A stretch of 8,608 bases of DNA, taken from assembly GCA_004555335.1 (NCBI GenBank), contig SFII01000057.1, positions 1 to 8,608 of the forward strand, read 5' to 3'. Below the pieces are notes generated by a model. That model was not told the DNA's origin. It was given only the letters and a program-made list of their open reading frames with translations, and did not search any database. Shown one piece after another: positions 1 through 5,743 of this stretch. Each line of letters begins with the position of its first letter. Positions within the stretch are counted from its first letter, which is position 1. Source of the stretch: Coriobacteriaceae bacterium. GTDB lineage: Bacteria; Actinomycetota; Coriobacteriia; Coriobacteriales; Eggerthellaceae. A program made the position numbers and the translations under genes.

Positions 1-207
1 GGCACCGAAAAGCAGCTGACTGCCCGCTTCCTGGAAAAGCAGGATAGCTTGATCTGCCGTGAGCTGCTGGGGCTTCAGCCCGGACAGGTGCTTTCCGAGC
101 CCCCGGTTCGCGATGAGGCATATTACGCCAGCAGGCCCTGCCTTTCTGCGGTGCGCGATGCTGCGCAGATCGTGCAGGAGCATTACGGCATCGCCGATTT
201 GGATTAG
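1..207 (+). CDS. C-terminal end of a C_GCAxxG_C_C-family redox protein (5' truncated by window)
   Basis: An open frame enters from the left edge and ends at TAG 205-207, giving the last 68 residues of a protein. The fragment has a cysteine in SLICRELLGL (residue 19) and a second in RPCLSAVRDAAQIV (residue 47), followed by a helical tail. This spacing fits the last two cysteines of the C_GCAxxG_C_C family, small (about 130-150 aa) predicted redox-active proteins common in anaerobes. The GCAxxG part would lie upstream of the window and cannot be checked. A strong hairpin terminator follows 17 bp after the stop, so this gene is probably the end of its transcript and separate from enolase. The exact function of the family is unknown. 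The frame is well supported by the terminator placement; the family call is from motif memory. Confidence 0.65.
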   Translation, partial: GTEKQLTARFLEKQDSLICRELLGLQPGQVLSEPPVRDEAYYASRPCLSAVRDAAQIVQEHYGIADLD

Positions 208-224
208 GCAATACGATTCGAGCC

Positions 225-248
225 CGGCGCCCACCAGGGCGCCGTTTT
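225..248 (+). terminator. Intrinsic terminator of the redox-protein gene
   Basis: A perfect 8-bp GC-rich stem, CGGCGCCC (225-232) with GGGCGCCG (237-244), closes a 4-nt ACCA loop and is followed by TTTT at 245-248. It lies 17 bp after the stop at 207 and before the enolase leader, so it should stop the upstream transcript. Confidence 0.85.
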
Positions 249-488
249 CATGCAGGAACGGAGGCGCTTGGCCCTTCTTCCGGCGATCCGGGCTTGGAAA
301 AGGGCATGCATCGCCGCCGTTTCCGCATGTAGGCTGCTTGTTTTTCTGTAATCCGCCGTTGCGTCTGTTGCGCGCGTGCGGCTTTGCGGTAGTCTGTTCA
401 TAGACGCGATGTGGGTCTGCTTGGTGCGCCCTCATGCGGCAGCGGACCCGTTCCCGTCGCGGAAACCTACGTATCAGGAGGATTGATA
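249..488 (+). promoter_or_regulatory. Enolase upstream region; ribosome binding site and weak promoter candidate
   Basis: This non-coding stretch must contain the eno promoter, since a terminator lies just before it. The best pair I can see is TTGCGC (368-373) and TAGTCT (390-395) with a 16-bp spacer; both hexamers match the consensus poorly, so this is tentative. A small inverted repeat GTCT/AGAC (392-395 and 402-405) sits at that place. Near the gene, AGGAGG at 476-481 is a full Shine-Dalgarno sequence 7 nt before ATG 489. It decides the start in favour of 489 over the in-frame ATG at 411. Short frames through this region look like chance. Confidence 0.45.
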
Positions 489-1781
489 ATGAGCGATATC
501 ATCGATGTTTACGGCAGGCAGGTCTTGGACTCCCGCGGTAACCCCACCGTCGAAGTCGAAGTTTTGCTGGATGACGGCTCTGCTGGTCGTGCCATCGTTC
601 CGTCCGGCGCTTCCACCGGCGCTTTCGAGGCCGTGGAACTGCGCGACGGAGACAAGACCAAGTACCTGGGCAAGGGCGTTCTGCAGGCGGTAGATCACGT
701 CAACAACGAATGCTACGAAAACCTGCTGGGTATGGACGCAACCGATCAGCGCGCCATCGACCAGGCTCTGATCGAAGCCGACGGTACCCCCAACAAGGGC
801 CGTTTCGGCGCGAACGCCATCCTGGGCTGCTCCCTGGCAGCTGCCCGCGCTGCAGCAGAGTCCACCGGCCTGCCTATCTATTCCTATCTGGGCGGCCCCA
901 ACGCACACACCCTGCCTACTCCCATGATGAACATCATGAACGGCGGCGTACATGCGGACAACACCGTCGACTTCCAGGAATTCATGATCATGCCCGTTGG
1001 CGCCCCCACCTTCGCTGAGGCACTGCGTTGGTGCTGCGAGGTCTATCACACCCTGAAGGGCGTTCTGAAGTCTTCCGGTTATTCCACCGGTGTTGGCGAC
1101 GAAGGCGGCTTCGCTCCCAACCTGAAGACCAACGAAGAGCCCCTGCAGCTGATCATGGAAGCTATCGAAGCTGCCGGCTACAAGCCCGGTACCGACTTCA
1201 TGCTGGCAATGGACCCTGCAACCACCGAGCTCTACGACGCCGAAACCGGCACTTACAACCTGGAAGGCGAAGGCCGCGTGCTGACCAGCGATGAAATGGT
1301 CGAGTACTGGGCTGCCCTGGTTGAGAAGTATCCCATCATCTCCATCGAAGACGGCCTGGCCGAAGACGACTGGGATGGTTGGGTCAAGCTGACCCAGCGC
1401 ATCGGCGACAAGGTCCAGCTGGTTGGCGACGACCTGTTCGTCACCAATGCTGCCCGCCTGAAGAAGGGCATCGAGCTGGGTGCTGCTAACGCCATCCTGA
1501 TCAAGGTGAACCAGATCGGCTCCCTCACCGAGACCTTCGAGGCAATGCAGATGGCACAGCGCGCCGGTTACACCTGCGTGGTATCCCACCGTTCCGGCGA
1601 GTCCGAGGACACCACCATCGCCGACTTGGCTGTTGCCACCAACGCCGGCCAGATCAAGACCGGTGCTCCTTGCCGTTCCGACCGTATCGCCAAGTACAAC
1701 CAGCTGCTCCGTATCGAAGACATGCTGGGCGATGCAGCCGAATATGCTGGCATGAACGCCTTCTACAACGTCAAGCGCTAG
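489..1781 (+). CDS. eno: Enolase (phosphopyruvate hydratase)
   Basis: Converts 2-phosphoglycerate to phosphoenolpyruvate in glycolysis and gluconeogenesis; a cytoplasmic Mg-dependent enzyme, in many bacteria also part of the RNA degradosome or displayed on the surface. The product is 430 aa, the usual length. Visible signatures are the N-terminal DSRGNPTVEVEV, the loop GASTGAFEAVELRDGD, the acid/base glutamate in GVGDEGGFAPN (E205) and the metal ligands D242, E287 (SIEDGLAEDDW) and D314 (LVGDDLFVTN). The catalytic base is K339 (ILIKVNQIGS), with the phosphate-binding VSHRSGESEDT (H367, R368, S369) and K390. All are present, so it should be active. The frame is open back to ATG 411, but AGGAGG 7 nt before 489 and family alignment fix the start at MSDIIDVYGR. 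Codon use is strongly biased to few codons, as in highly expressed genes. It appears monocistronic, with terminators on both sides. Confidence 0.98.
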   Translation: MSDIIDVYGRQVLDSRGNPTVEVEVLLDDGSAGRAIVPSGASTGAFEAVELRDGDKTKYLGKGVLQAVDHVNNECYENLLGMDATDQRAIDQALIEADGTPNKGRFGANAILGCSLAAARAAAESTGLPIYSYLGGPNAHTLPTPMMNIMNGGVHADNTVDFQEFMIMPVGAPTFAEALRWCCEVYHTLKGVLKSSGYSTGVGDEGGFAPNLKTNEEPLQLIMEAIEAAGYKPGTDFMLAMDPATTELYDAETGTYNLEGEGRVLTSDEMVEYWAALVEKYPIISIEDGLAEDDWDGWVKLTQRIGDKVQLVGDDLFVTNAARLKKGIELGAANAILIKVNQIGSLTETFEAMQMAQRAGYTCVVSHRSGESEDTTIADLAVATNAGQIKTGAPCRSDRIAKYNQLLRIEDMLGDAAEYAGMNAFYNVKR

Positions 1782-1831
1782 TCTTCAAAGGACAAGGTTC
1801 GGAATAAGCTTCCGACCTCCGTCGCACACGC

Positions 1832-1862
1832 AAAACGCGACCCATTACGGGTCGCGTTTTTT
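1832..1862 (+). terminator. Intrinsic terminator of eno
   Basis: A perfect 12-bp stem, AAAACGCGACCC (1832-1843) with GGGTCGCGTTTT (1849-1860), around an ATTAC loop. The run of T extends to 1862. It starts 51 bp after the enolase stop. On the opposite strand the A-run also gives a U-tract, so it could act in both directions. Confidence 0.9.
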
Positions 1863-1947
1863 GGTGTTCAAGGCACCAAAAAAATTTGAAGTTCAATCGG
1901 CTGTGCGATGCGCAGGGTATCGACTACCGGGAAATCGCATTCTGATT

Positions 1948-2024
1948 GTTCGGTCTGAATCGATCGTGGCGCTTTCGCAGCGGTACTGCTTCGTTGAAGC
2001 AAGGGATTCAGAAACAGACCGAAC
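1948..2024. repeat. Nested inverted repeat in the eno downstream spacer
   Basis: GTTCGGTCTG (1948-1957) is exactly repeated in inverse as CAGACCGAAC (2015-2024). Directly inside, CTGAATC (1955-1961) pairs exactly with GATTCAG (2005-2011). In the middle, TGCTTC-GTT-GAAGCA (1987-2001) forms a 6-bp hairpin. Taken together, 1948-1961 can pair with 2005-2024 as 14 bp with a 6-nt bulge, giving a long branched stem. There is no T-run after it and it lies beyond the eno terminator. It could be a structured RNA, a small mobile-element remnant or a protein-binding site; no known RNA family is recognised. The rest of 1863-2069 shows no convincing gene. Confidence 0.6.
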
Positions 2025-2069
2025 GGTATTAAGGGGAGGGAACGATGGGGAATCTGACATTGGGTATGC

Positions 2070-2097
2070 AAAACACCCCTCCCGAGGAGGGAGGGGT
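2070..2097 (-). terminator. Intrinsic terminator of the 316-aa hypothetical gene
   Basis: Read on the minus strand, ACCCCTCCC (2097-2089) pairs perfectly with GGGAGGGGT (2083-2075) around a 5-nt loop. After one G a TTTT run (2073-2070) follows. It begins 5 bp past the stop of the minus-strand gene, so it is its terminator. It also separates that gene from eno, which points toward it. Confidence 0.85.
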
Positions 2098-2102
2098 ATG
2101 GA

Positions 2103-3053
2103 TTAGAACTCTATGTCGATCTTGAAGAATCTACGTTGCTCGTTTTTGTATTCTCCCTTGATATCGATGTTGGCTTCTGCATCGAGCTTTTCTAGAACCG
2201 CATTTACTTTCGCCGCGGCGTTTGCCGTCATGCCGGCGCACGAGCTGTTCTTGATTACCTTGTGGTATTCGTGGATCTTGTTGTCGCTGTCCTTATCGCA
2301 TCTTGCGCGTACGAGCTGAGTTATTTCGGCGTTGTCTGCATACCATTTCAGTTTTGGTTCAACAGGAGTGTCGCTGCCCTTGAAGGATTGGGTTGCAACG
2401 GATTTGCGCTCTACGACTTTCAGGGCTTCAGCGCTTATCTCTCCGGTAACGGAGCAGCTGATGTCCACATCATCGACTTCGGGCTTTACCTTGCGCGTGC
2501 GGCGACCTTCGCCGACTTTGACCTTCTTCGCGTATTCGTAGGTCTCGATGGTGCATTTCTTTGCGCCAAGCGAGTAGGCGATTTCGAACAGTTCTGCGCG
2601 CCTTTCGTCTTGCATGATGTCGAAGAACTTGTCGATGTTGACGTAACGCGTGCCGAACTTATCGACGTAGTAAACCGACCAGCTTTCGGCATAGGGATAG
2701 AATTGGATGCCGCTGCGCTCCACTTCTCTTTCGTAGAGATGGAGGACAGTCACGCCAGCGTCTTTGCTAGTCCAGCCGATGGCGCCTTTCATAACGTCTA
2801 TGTTCTCTCTGGAGCCGTTGTCTTCGACAATGATGAGCTTGGGTATATCGAAATCGGGGGCTTCGAATTCGGTACGGCTGAGTGGTTGGTAGATTCTTAT
2901 TCTTGCTTTCGCTAGTTCGTTAGCAGCGCCTTCTGCGACGTTTTGGGCTGCATTGGCGGCTAGTTCGGCGGTGCGGCCTCCAACCTCCTTTGCTTTCTCT
3001 GCTGCTTTGGCGGCGGTTTCTTTGATGGTTTTGCCAGGATTTGCTAATGCCAT
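2103..3053 (-). CDS. Unrecognised 316-aa protein with Ala-rich amphipathic N-terminal helix
   Basis: I do not recognise a family. Residues about 8-50 are rich in Ala, Lys and Glu with no proline (for example KETAAKAAEKAKEV), predicting one long amphipathic helix or coiled coil of the kind seen in stress and surface-binding proteins. Residues about 53-175 look like a mixed alpha/beta domain: KLIIVEDNG, a short GAIGWTSKDAGVTVLHLYE stretch, and RRAELFEIAYSLGAKKCTIE. A basic patch, GRRTRKVK (183-190), precedes a second region (about 190-316) ending in RRFFKIDIEF. No signal peptide or membrane segment is seen, so it is probably cytoplasmic; three cysteines are scattered. The start is supported by GGGGA 5 nt before the ATG and by a TATAAT box upstream. 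It is a single-gene unit with its own terminator, facing eno and less GC-rich than eno and mnmA, which suggests acquisition. The gene is surely real; its role is unknown. Confidence 0.85.
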   Translation of the reverse strand: MALANPGKTIKETAAKAAEKAKEVGGRTAELAANAAQNVAEGAANELAKARIRIYQPLSRTEFEAPDFDIPKLIIVEDNGSRENIDVMKGAIGWTSKDAGVTVLHLYEREVERSGIQFYPYAESWSVYYVDKFGTRYVNIDKFFDIMQDERRAELFEIAYSLGAKKCTIETYEYAKKVKVGEGRRTRKVKPEVDDVDISCSVTGEISAEALKVVERKSVATQSFKGSDTPVEPKLKWYADNAEITQLVRARCDKDSDNKIHEYHKVIKNSSCAGMTANAAAKVNAVLEKLDAEANIDIKGEYKNEQRRFFKIDIEF

Positions 3054-3081
3054 GTCTTCCCCTTTCGCGGAACTGTGTTTA

Positions 3082-3087
3082 ATTATA
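3082..3087 (-). promoter_or_regulatory. -10 box of the 316-aa hypothetical gene
   Basis: A perfect TATAAT lies on the minus strand at 3087-3082, 28 bp before the ATG at 3053, a good distance for a sigma-70-type promoter with a short leader. No good -35 hexamer is found 16-18 bp further upstream (about CCCTTT at 3110-3105), so it may depend on an activator or be weak. The Shine-Dalgarno sequence AAAGGGGAAG lies at 3066-3057. Confidence 0.55.
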
Positions 3088-3276
3088 TTTCGGTGCTGAC
3101 CAGAAAAGGGAATGCATTTTTCGCGAGAAGGGTTTTGGTGACAGTGATTGCCAAATTGGGTTCTGCGTGTTTTTTTGTAGGGTCCTTTTCATTGGGTGCT
3201 CTTGTCTGACTGCATTGCGAATTTAGTGGCGTTCAGGGTGACGAAAAAAACTGAAAGAAGTGTTCTCGATAGTCCA

Positions 3277-3616
3277 TTACCGCTTATCAGCAACAACCAT
3301 CTCCGGTTTATGCGGGTCAATCTCAGCAACCCCCATTCTCAGACGATGGTTATTTTCAATCATGACATTCGAGTGGCTTTGAAGGCATGTGCCCGCAGGT
3401 CGGATACGGTATCGTCGGGCGATGCGCATATCTTGGGAGACCTGGGATGCGCTCATCTGCGGGATCCCCATCCGGGCGATTCGGCCATTGTCCCGATGGG
3501 CTCTCCTCATATTGACCATCCCGTCGTTGGATCCGGGCATCTCGGGCAGGGCGGGGGAGATTTCGGTTTAAGTGCTCGTTGCGGTTGCCGCCTTGCTCTA
3601 GAAGCTTTTTTTGGTC
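3277..3616 (-). pseudogene. Decayed transposase-like remnant (IS256/Mutator-like, tentative)
   Basis: Between the -10 box region and 3730 there is no intact gene. On the minus strand, a frame open from 3540 to 3277 contains MVNMRRAHRDNGRIARMG followed by GIPQMSASQVSQ (about 3468-3433). This resembles the 'RIAR.MGI..MSASQVSR' stretch that follows the N-terminal region of IS256/Mutator-type transposases, with the usual 'VSTRKV' segment missing. A second frame just upstream (about 3616-3500, KLLEQGGNRNEHL) may be the preceding part after a frameshift. The catalytic DDE part is not found. Downstream of about 3400 the likeness fades. The call rests on remembered motifs, and both frames are short; alternatively this is simply non-coding decayed DNA. 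Confidence 0.38.
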
Positions 3617-3729
3617 GTTAACGATTCTAAGGGCGACAGCCGTTTCCTTTTGCCCTGGGTTGCCCAGCGGGCGGTACGGGGCTAGCTTCTACACAACAAT
3701 TAACACATGAACACTCCAGGTTCTCGAAC

Positions 3730-4110
3730 ATGGTTCCGATGGCCAAGAAGACGACATTCGAGGACATGATTGCGAAAGGTAGCCTGAAGTTAAGGGAAAT
3801 GAGCAGGCTGACAACGGGGAATTCCGATTGGCTTGCTGCCAGCCGAAAGCATGGTGAAGAGATGCTGGCGCTGCTTGACACTGATAACAAAGCGCTGTTT
3901 AAGGAAGAAGGCGAATAGCTGGTCGACATCATCCAGAGCAGGCTCAAGGAGATGTCCAACTGGACCGAGAAGCTGGAAACCAGGGCCAAGGTCGACATCC
4001 TCATCCGTGACGAGCTGTGGATGAAGATGCCGGAAAGCGTGAGCGATGTAGCGTTTATGGTCTACCGTGGCGAGATATTCAACTACTTCTATACTAGATT
4101 CGCGGCGTAA
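3730..4110 (+). pseudogene. Reading frame split by an amber stop; possible HsdR C-terminal remnant
   Basis: From ATG 3730 (or ATG 3739) the frame encodes 62 residues, stops at TAG 3916-3918, then continues in the same frame for 63 more codons to TAA 4108-4110. The composition and helix-like pattern carry straight across the stop (KALFKEEGE, stop, LVDIIQSRLKEMSNWTEKLETRAK), so a single nonsense change in a once-continuous 126-residue segment is the simplest reading. The second half (NWTEKLETRAKVDILIRDEL, then MPESVSDVAFMVYRGEIF and a final NYFYTRFAA) recalls the C-terminal end of some type I restriction R subunits (HsdR), which end in a helical domain after the motor. That family call is tentative; no helicase or nuclease part is present. 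The intact GIY-YIG gene starts 27 bp later, as if in one operon. No clear Shine-Dalgarno sequence precedes 3730, consistent with an internal fragment. Confidence 0.5.
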
Positions 4111-4137
4111 TTTGCTCTTGGCCAAAAGGAAGTGATC

Positions 4138-4971
4138 ATGCAGTACGGGAAGACGATCGAGATGTTCTTGGTTAATGGTGACGCGAGCGGTCTTGTGACT
4201 GCCGAGCTTTCCAACTGGAACGGCAAGGCAATCAAGATTCCTCGCACCATGGTCAAAGAGTGCACGCGTGAGGATATTACAGGCGTAGGCGTATATTTCC
4301 TTTTCTGCGAAGAGGACGGTCAGGGCGCGGTATATATCGGTGAAGCTGAAAATGTGCTTGAGCGACTAAATGGCCACTTACGTGACTACCAGGCTGGAAA
4401 GGAATCCTACTACTGGACAACAGCGGTAGTCTTTATCGGCCGCGATTTGAACAAGGCCCTTATCCGGTATTTGGAAAATCGCATCTGGGATATCGTTAAT
4501 GAGTGCGGCCGCATGAAGAACCTTACGAAAAATACCTATAAGAAAACAATCCTCAAGGAGTCCCAGGTCGCTTCCATGGAGGAGTTTATCGACAACATCA
4601 AGGTGCTGCTGAGCGCATTGAACTATCGAGTGCTTACACCGATGCCCCAGGCGAAAGATGACACTGTCTATCTTTATTGCCATTCAACCAAGGGCACCGA
4701 TGCAAAAGGTTTTGTCTCCGATGGCGGCTTCACTGTATTGAAGGGGTCTAAGGTCTCCGATGGGGTAGTGAATTCGTTTGTCGAACACGGCGGCAACTAC
4801 TACGTTTTGCGCAGCAAGCTTGAGGAAGACGGTATCATCTCCGAAGGTGAATTCCAGCAAGACTACGAGTTCAGCGCCCCATCTGCAGCATCGGCGGTAG
4901 CCCTCGGTCGTACTTCAAATGGGAATGTCGATTGGAAGACCAATGAGGGAACAAGGCTAAAGGATTTGTAG
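4138..4971 (+). CDS. GIY-YIG nuclease family protein with C-terminal DUF4357 domain
   Basis: A 277-aa predicted nuclease. The GIY-YIG core is complete: GVY (residues 51-53), YIG (66-68, in VYIGEAENVLERLNGHL), the catalytic arginine R76, H80, and the metal-binding glutamate E113 in RYLENRIW. After a helical linker, residues about 196-275 form a DUF4357 domain (GGFTVLKGSKVS, then APSAASAVALGRTSNGNVDW), a small module typically found at the C-terminus of such proteins. Family members are often found near type I restriction-modification or other defence genes; their exact role is not established. I chose ATG 4138 over GTG 4132 because AAAAGGA (4124-4130) is then 7 nt away instead of 1. No signal peptide is seen, so it should be cytoplasmic. 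It lies 27 bp after the broken frame at 3730-4110. No obvious terminator follows. Confidence 0.9.
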   Translation: MQYGKTIEMFLVNGDASGLVTAELSNWNGKAIKIPRTMVKECTREDITGVGVYFLFCEEDGQGAVYIGEAENVLERLNGHLRDYQAGKESYYWTTAVVFIGRDLNKALIRYLENRIWDIVNECGRMKNLTKNTYKKTILKESQVASMEEFIDNIKVLLSALNYRVLTPMPQAKDDTVYLYCHSTKGTDAKGFVSDGGFTVLKGSKVSDGVVNSFVEHGGNYYVLRSKLEEDGIISEGEFQQDYEFSAPSAASAVALGRTSNGNVDWKTNEGTRLKDL

Positions 4972-5285
4972 GTTTTCCATTTGTCTACGGGTTGTTTTTC
5001 GTGCGCGTTCACCGCGGGTCTTGATTGTTCCATGAGTGCGGGACCTGCGGACGTTCGTCGAGGTGTTTGCCCTGGGCGGGGATTTGGCGATTATGCAAGC
5101 GCTCTGCTGCCAGCCCGAACATCTTTTCGACGTAGGGCTTCGCAGGATGCAATACTTGGCTTGCTTGGGGTGCTGTCCAGACTCTTGCGCATATTCCGGC
5201 AGACGACCGTCGGCCGTCGGTATGACCGCTTCTCCAGCAGCGTATCGATTCTATCCTGAATTCGCCTGCAGATCCTTGCTCTGGC
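4972..5285. other. 314-bp spacer between convergent genes, no gene found
   Basis: The GIY-YIG gene (+) and the MOSC gene (-) converge on this stretch. Frames of 92-100 codons are open on both strands, but none has a Shine-Dalgarno sequence, a recognisable motif or a plausible product, and several overlap one another. A tandem heptamer, CCGTCGG twice, occurs near 5206-5219. I see no clear terminator hairpin with a T-run for either gene. It may be decayed coding DNA marking the right edge of the insert. Confidence 0.4.
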
Positions 5286-5720
5286 CTAATCCGCTTCGAT
5301 GCGGATTGCATCGCCTGGCCTGATCGTGCCTTCGGTCAAGACGATGGCGAACACCCCTTCACGGGGCATGACGCAATCGCCCACCTGCCTTCTGATGGCG
5401 CAGTCCTTATGGCATTCCTTGCCGATCTGCGTGATTTCCAGCAGGCATTTCCCAACAGCCAGCTTGGTCCCCACCGGCAATGCGGAAAGCTGCAGCCCTT
5501 CGGTGAGGATGTTCTCCGCAAAGGCCCCGACCGGGATATCGGGGAAGACGCGCCTCATCTTGTCTACGCTTTCGGTTGCCAGAAGGCTCACCTGCCTGTG
5601 CCAATCGCCCGCATGGGCGTCTCCCAGGATTCCGTGCCTTTTCTTCAACTCGATCAGCTCGACGGGGTGCTTTGCGGTCCCCTTTTCCTCGCTGATGCAT
5701 ACAGCTACGACCGATGCCAT
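5286..5720 (-). CDS. MOSC domain-containing protein
   Basis: A 144-aa stand-alone MOSC (molybdenum cofactor sulfurase C-terminal) domain. Such domains bind or transfer sulfur or the molybdenum cofactor; short ones like this occur beside molybdopterin-synthesis genes in many anaerobes. Seen in the sequence: GDAHAGDWHRQVSLL, where the histidines are typical of the family, FAENILTEGLQLSALPVGT, and ITQIGKECHKDCAIRR followed by GDCVMPREGVFA. The cysteines in KECHKDC and DC are in the positions expected for the sulfur- or cofactor-handling site. The frame is open four codons further (ATG 5732), but GGAGGAG lies directly before ATG 5720, so that start is preferred. It follows mnmA on the same strand with a 23-bp gap, so both are probably co-transcribed. 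What it does for the tRNA-thiolation neighbour, if anything, is unknown. Confidence 0.88.
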   Translation of the reverse strand: MASVVAVCISEEKGTAKHPVELIELKKRHGILGDAHAGDWHRQVSLLATESVDKMRRVFPDIPVGAFAENILTEGLQLSALPVGTKLAVGKCLLEITQIGKECHKDCAIRRQVGDCVMPREGVFAIVLTEGTIRPGDAIRIEAD

Positions 5721-5743
5721 GTTCTCCTCCATATCGTGATCTG

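Noticed and set aside
411..488. N-terminal extension of enolase from ATG 411
   Set aside because: No ribosome binding site there, the extra residues match nothing in the family, and AGGAGG sits at the right place before ATG 489.
474..1589. 371-codon open frame antisense to enolase
   Set aside because: It mirrors the strongly biased codons of eno on the other strand; enolase has all catalytic motifs and the antisense product has none, nor a ribosome binding site.
1862..1880. TTGGTG...CACCAA hairpin just after the eno terminator as a second terminator
   Set aside because: The T-run precedes and the A-run follows the stem on the + strand, so it has the wrong polarity for an eno terminator, and no minus-strand transcript from this side needs one directly after.
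2262..2915. 217-codon frame on the + strand
   Set aside because: Antisense shadow of the 316-aa gene, which has promoter, ribosome binding site and terminator on the minus strand.
3196..3621. 141-codon + strand frame as a gene
   Set aside because: No ribosome binding site, low-complexity composition with many His/Pro/Gly; overlaps the minus-strand transposase-like relic and looks like its shadow.
5206..5219. Tandem CCGTCGG repeat as a CRISPR or regulatory array
   Set aside because: Only two adjacent 7-bp copies without spacers; chance in GC-rich DNA.
5009..5323. Frames of about 95-100 codons between the GIY-YIG and MOSC genes
   Set aside because: Overlapping on both strands, no start signals, no recognisable motif, and they run into the MOSC gene out of frame.
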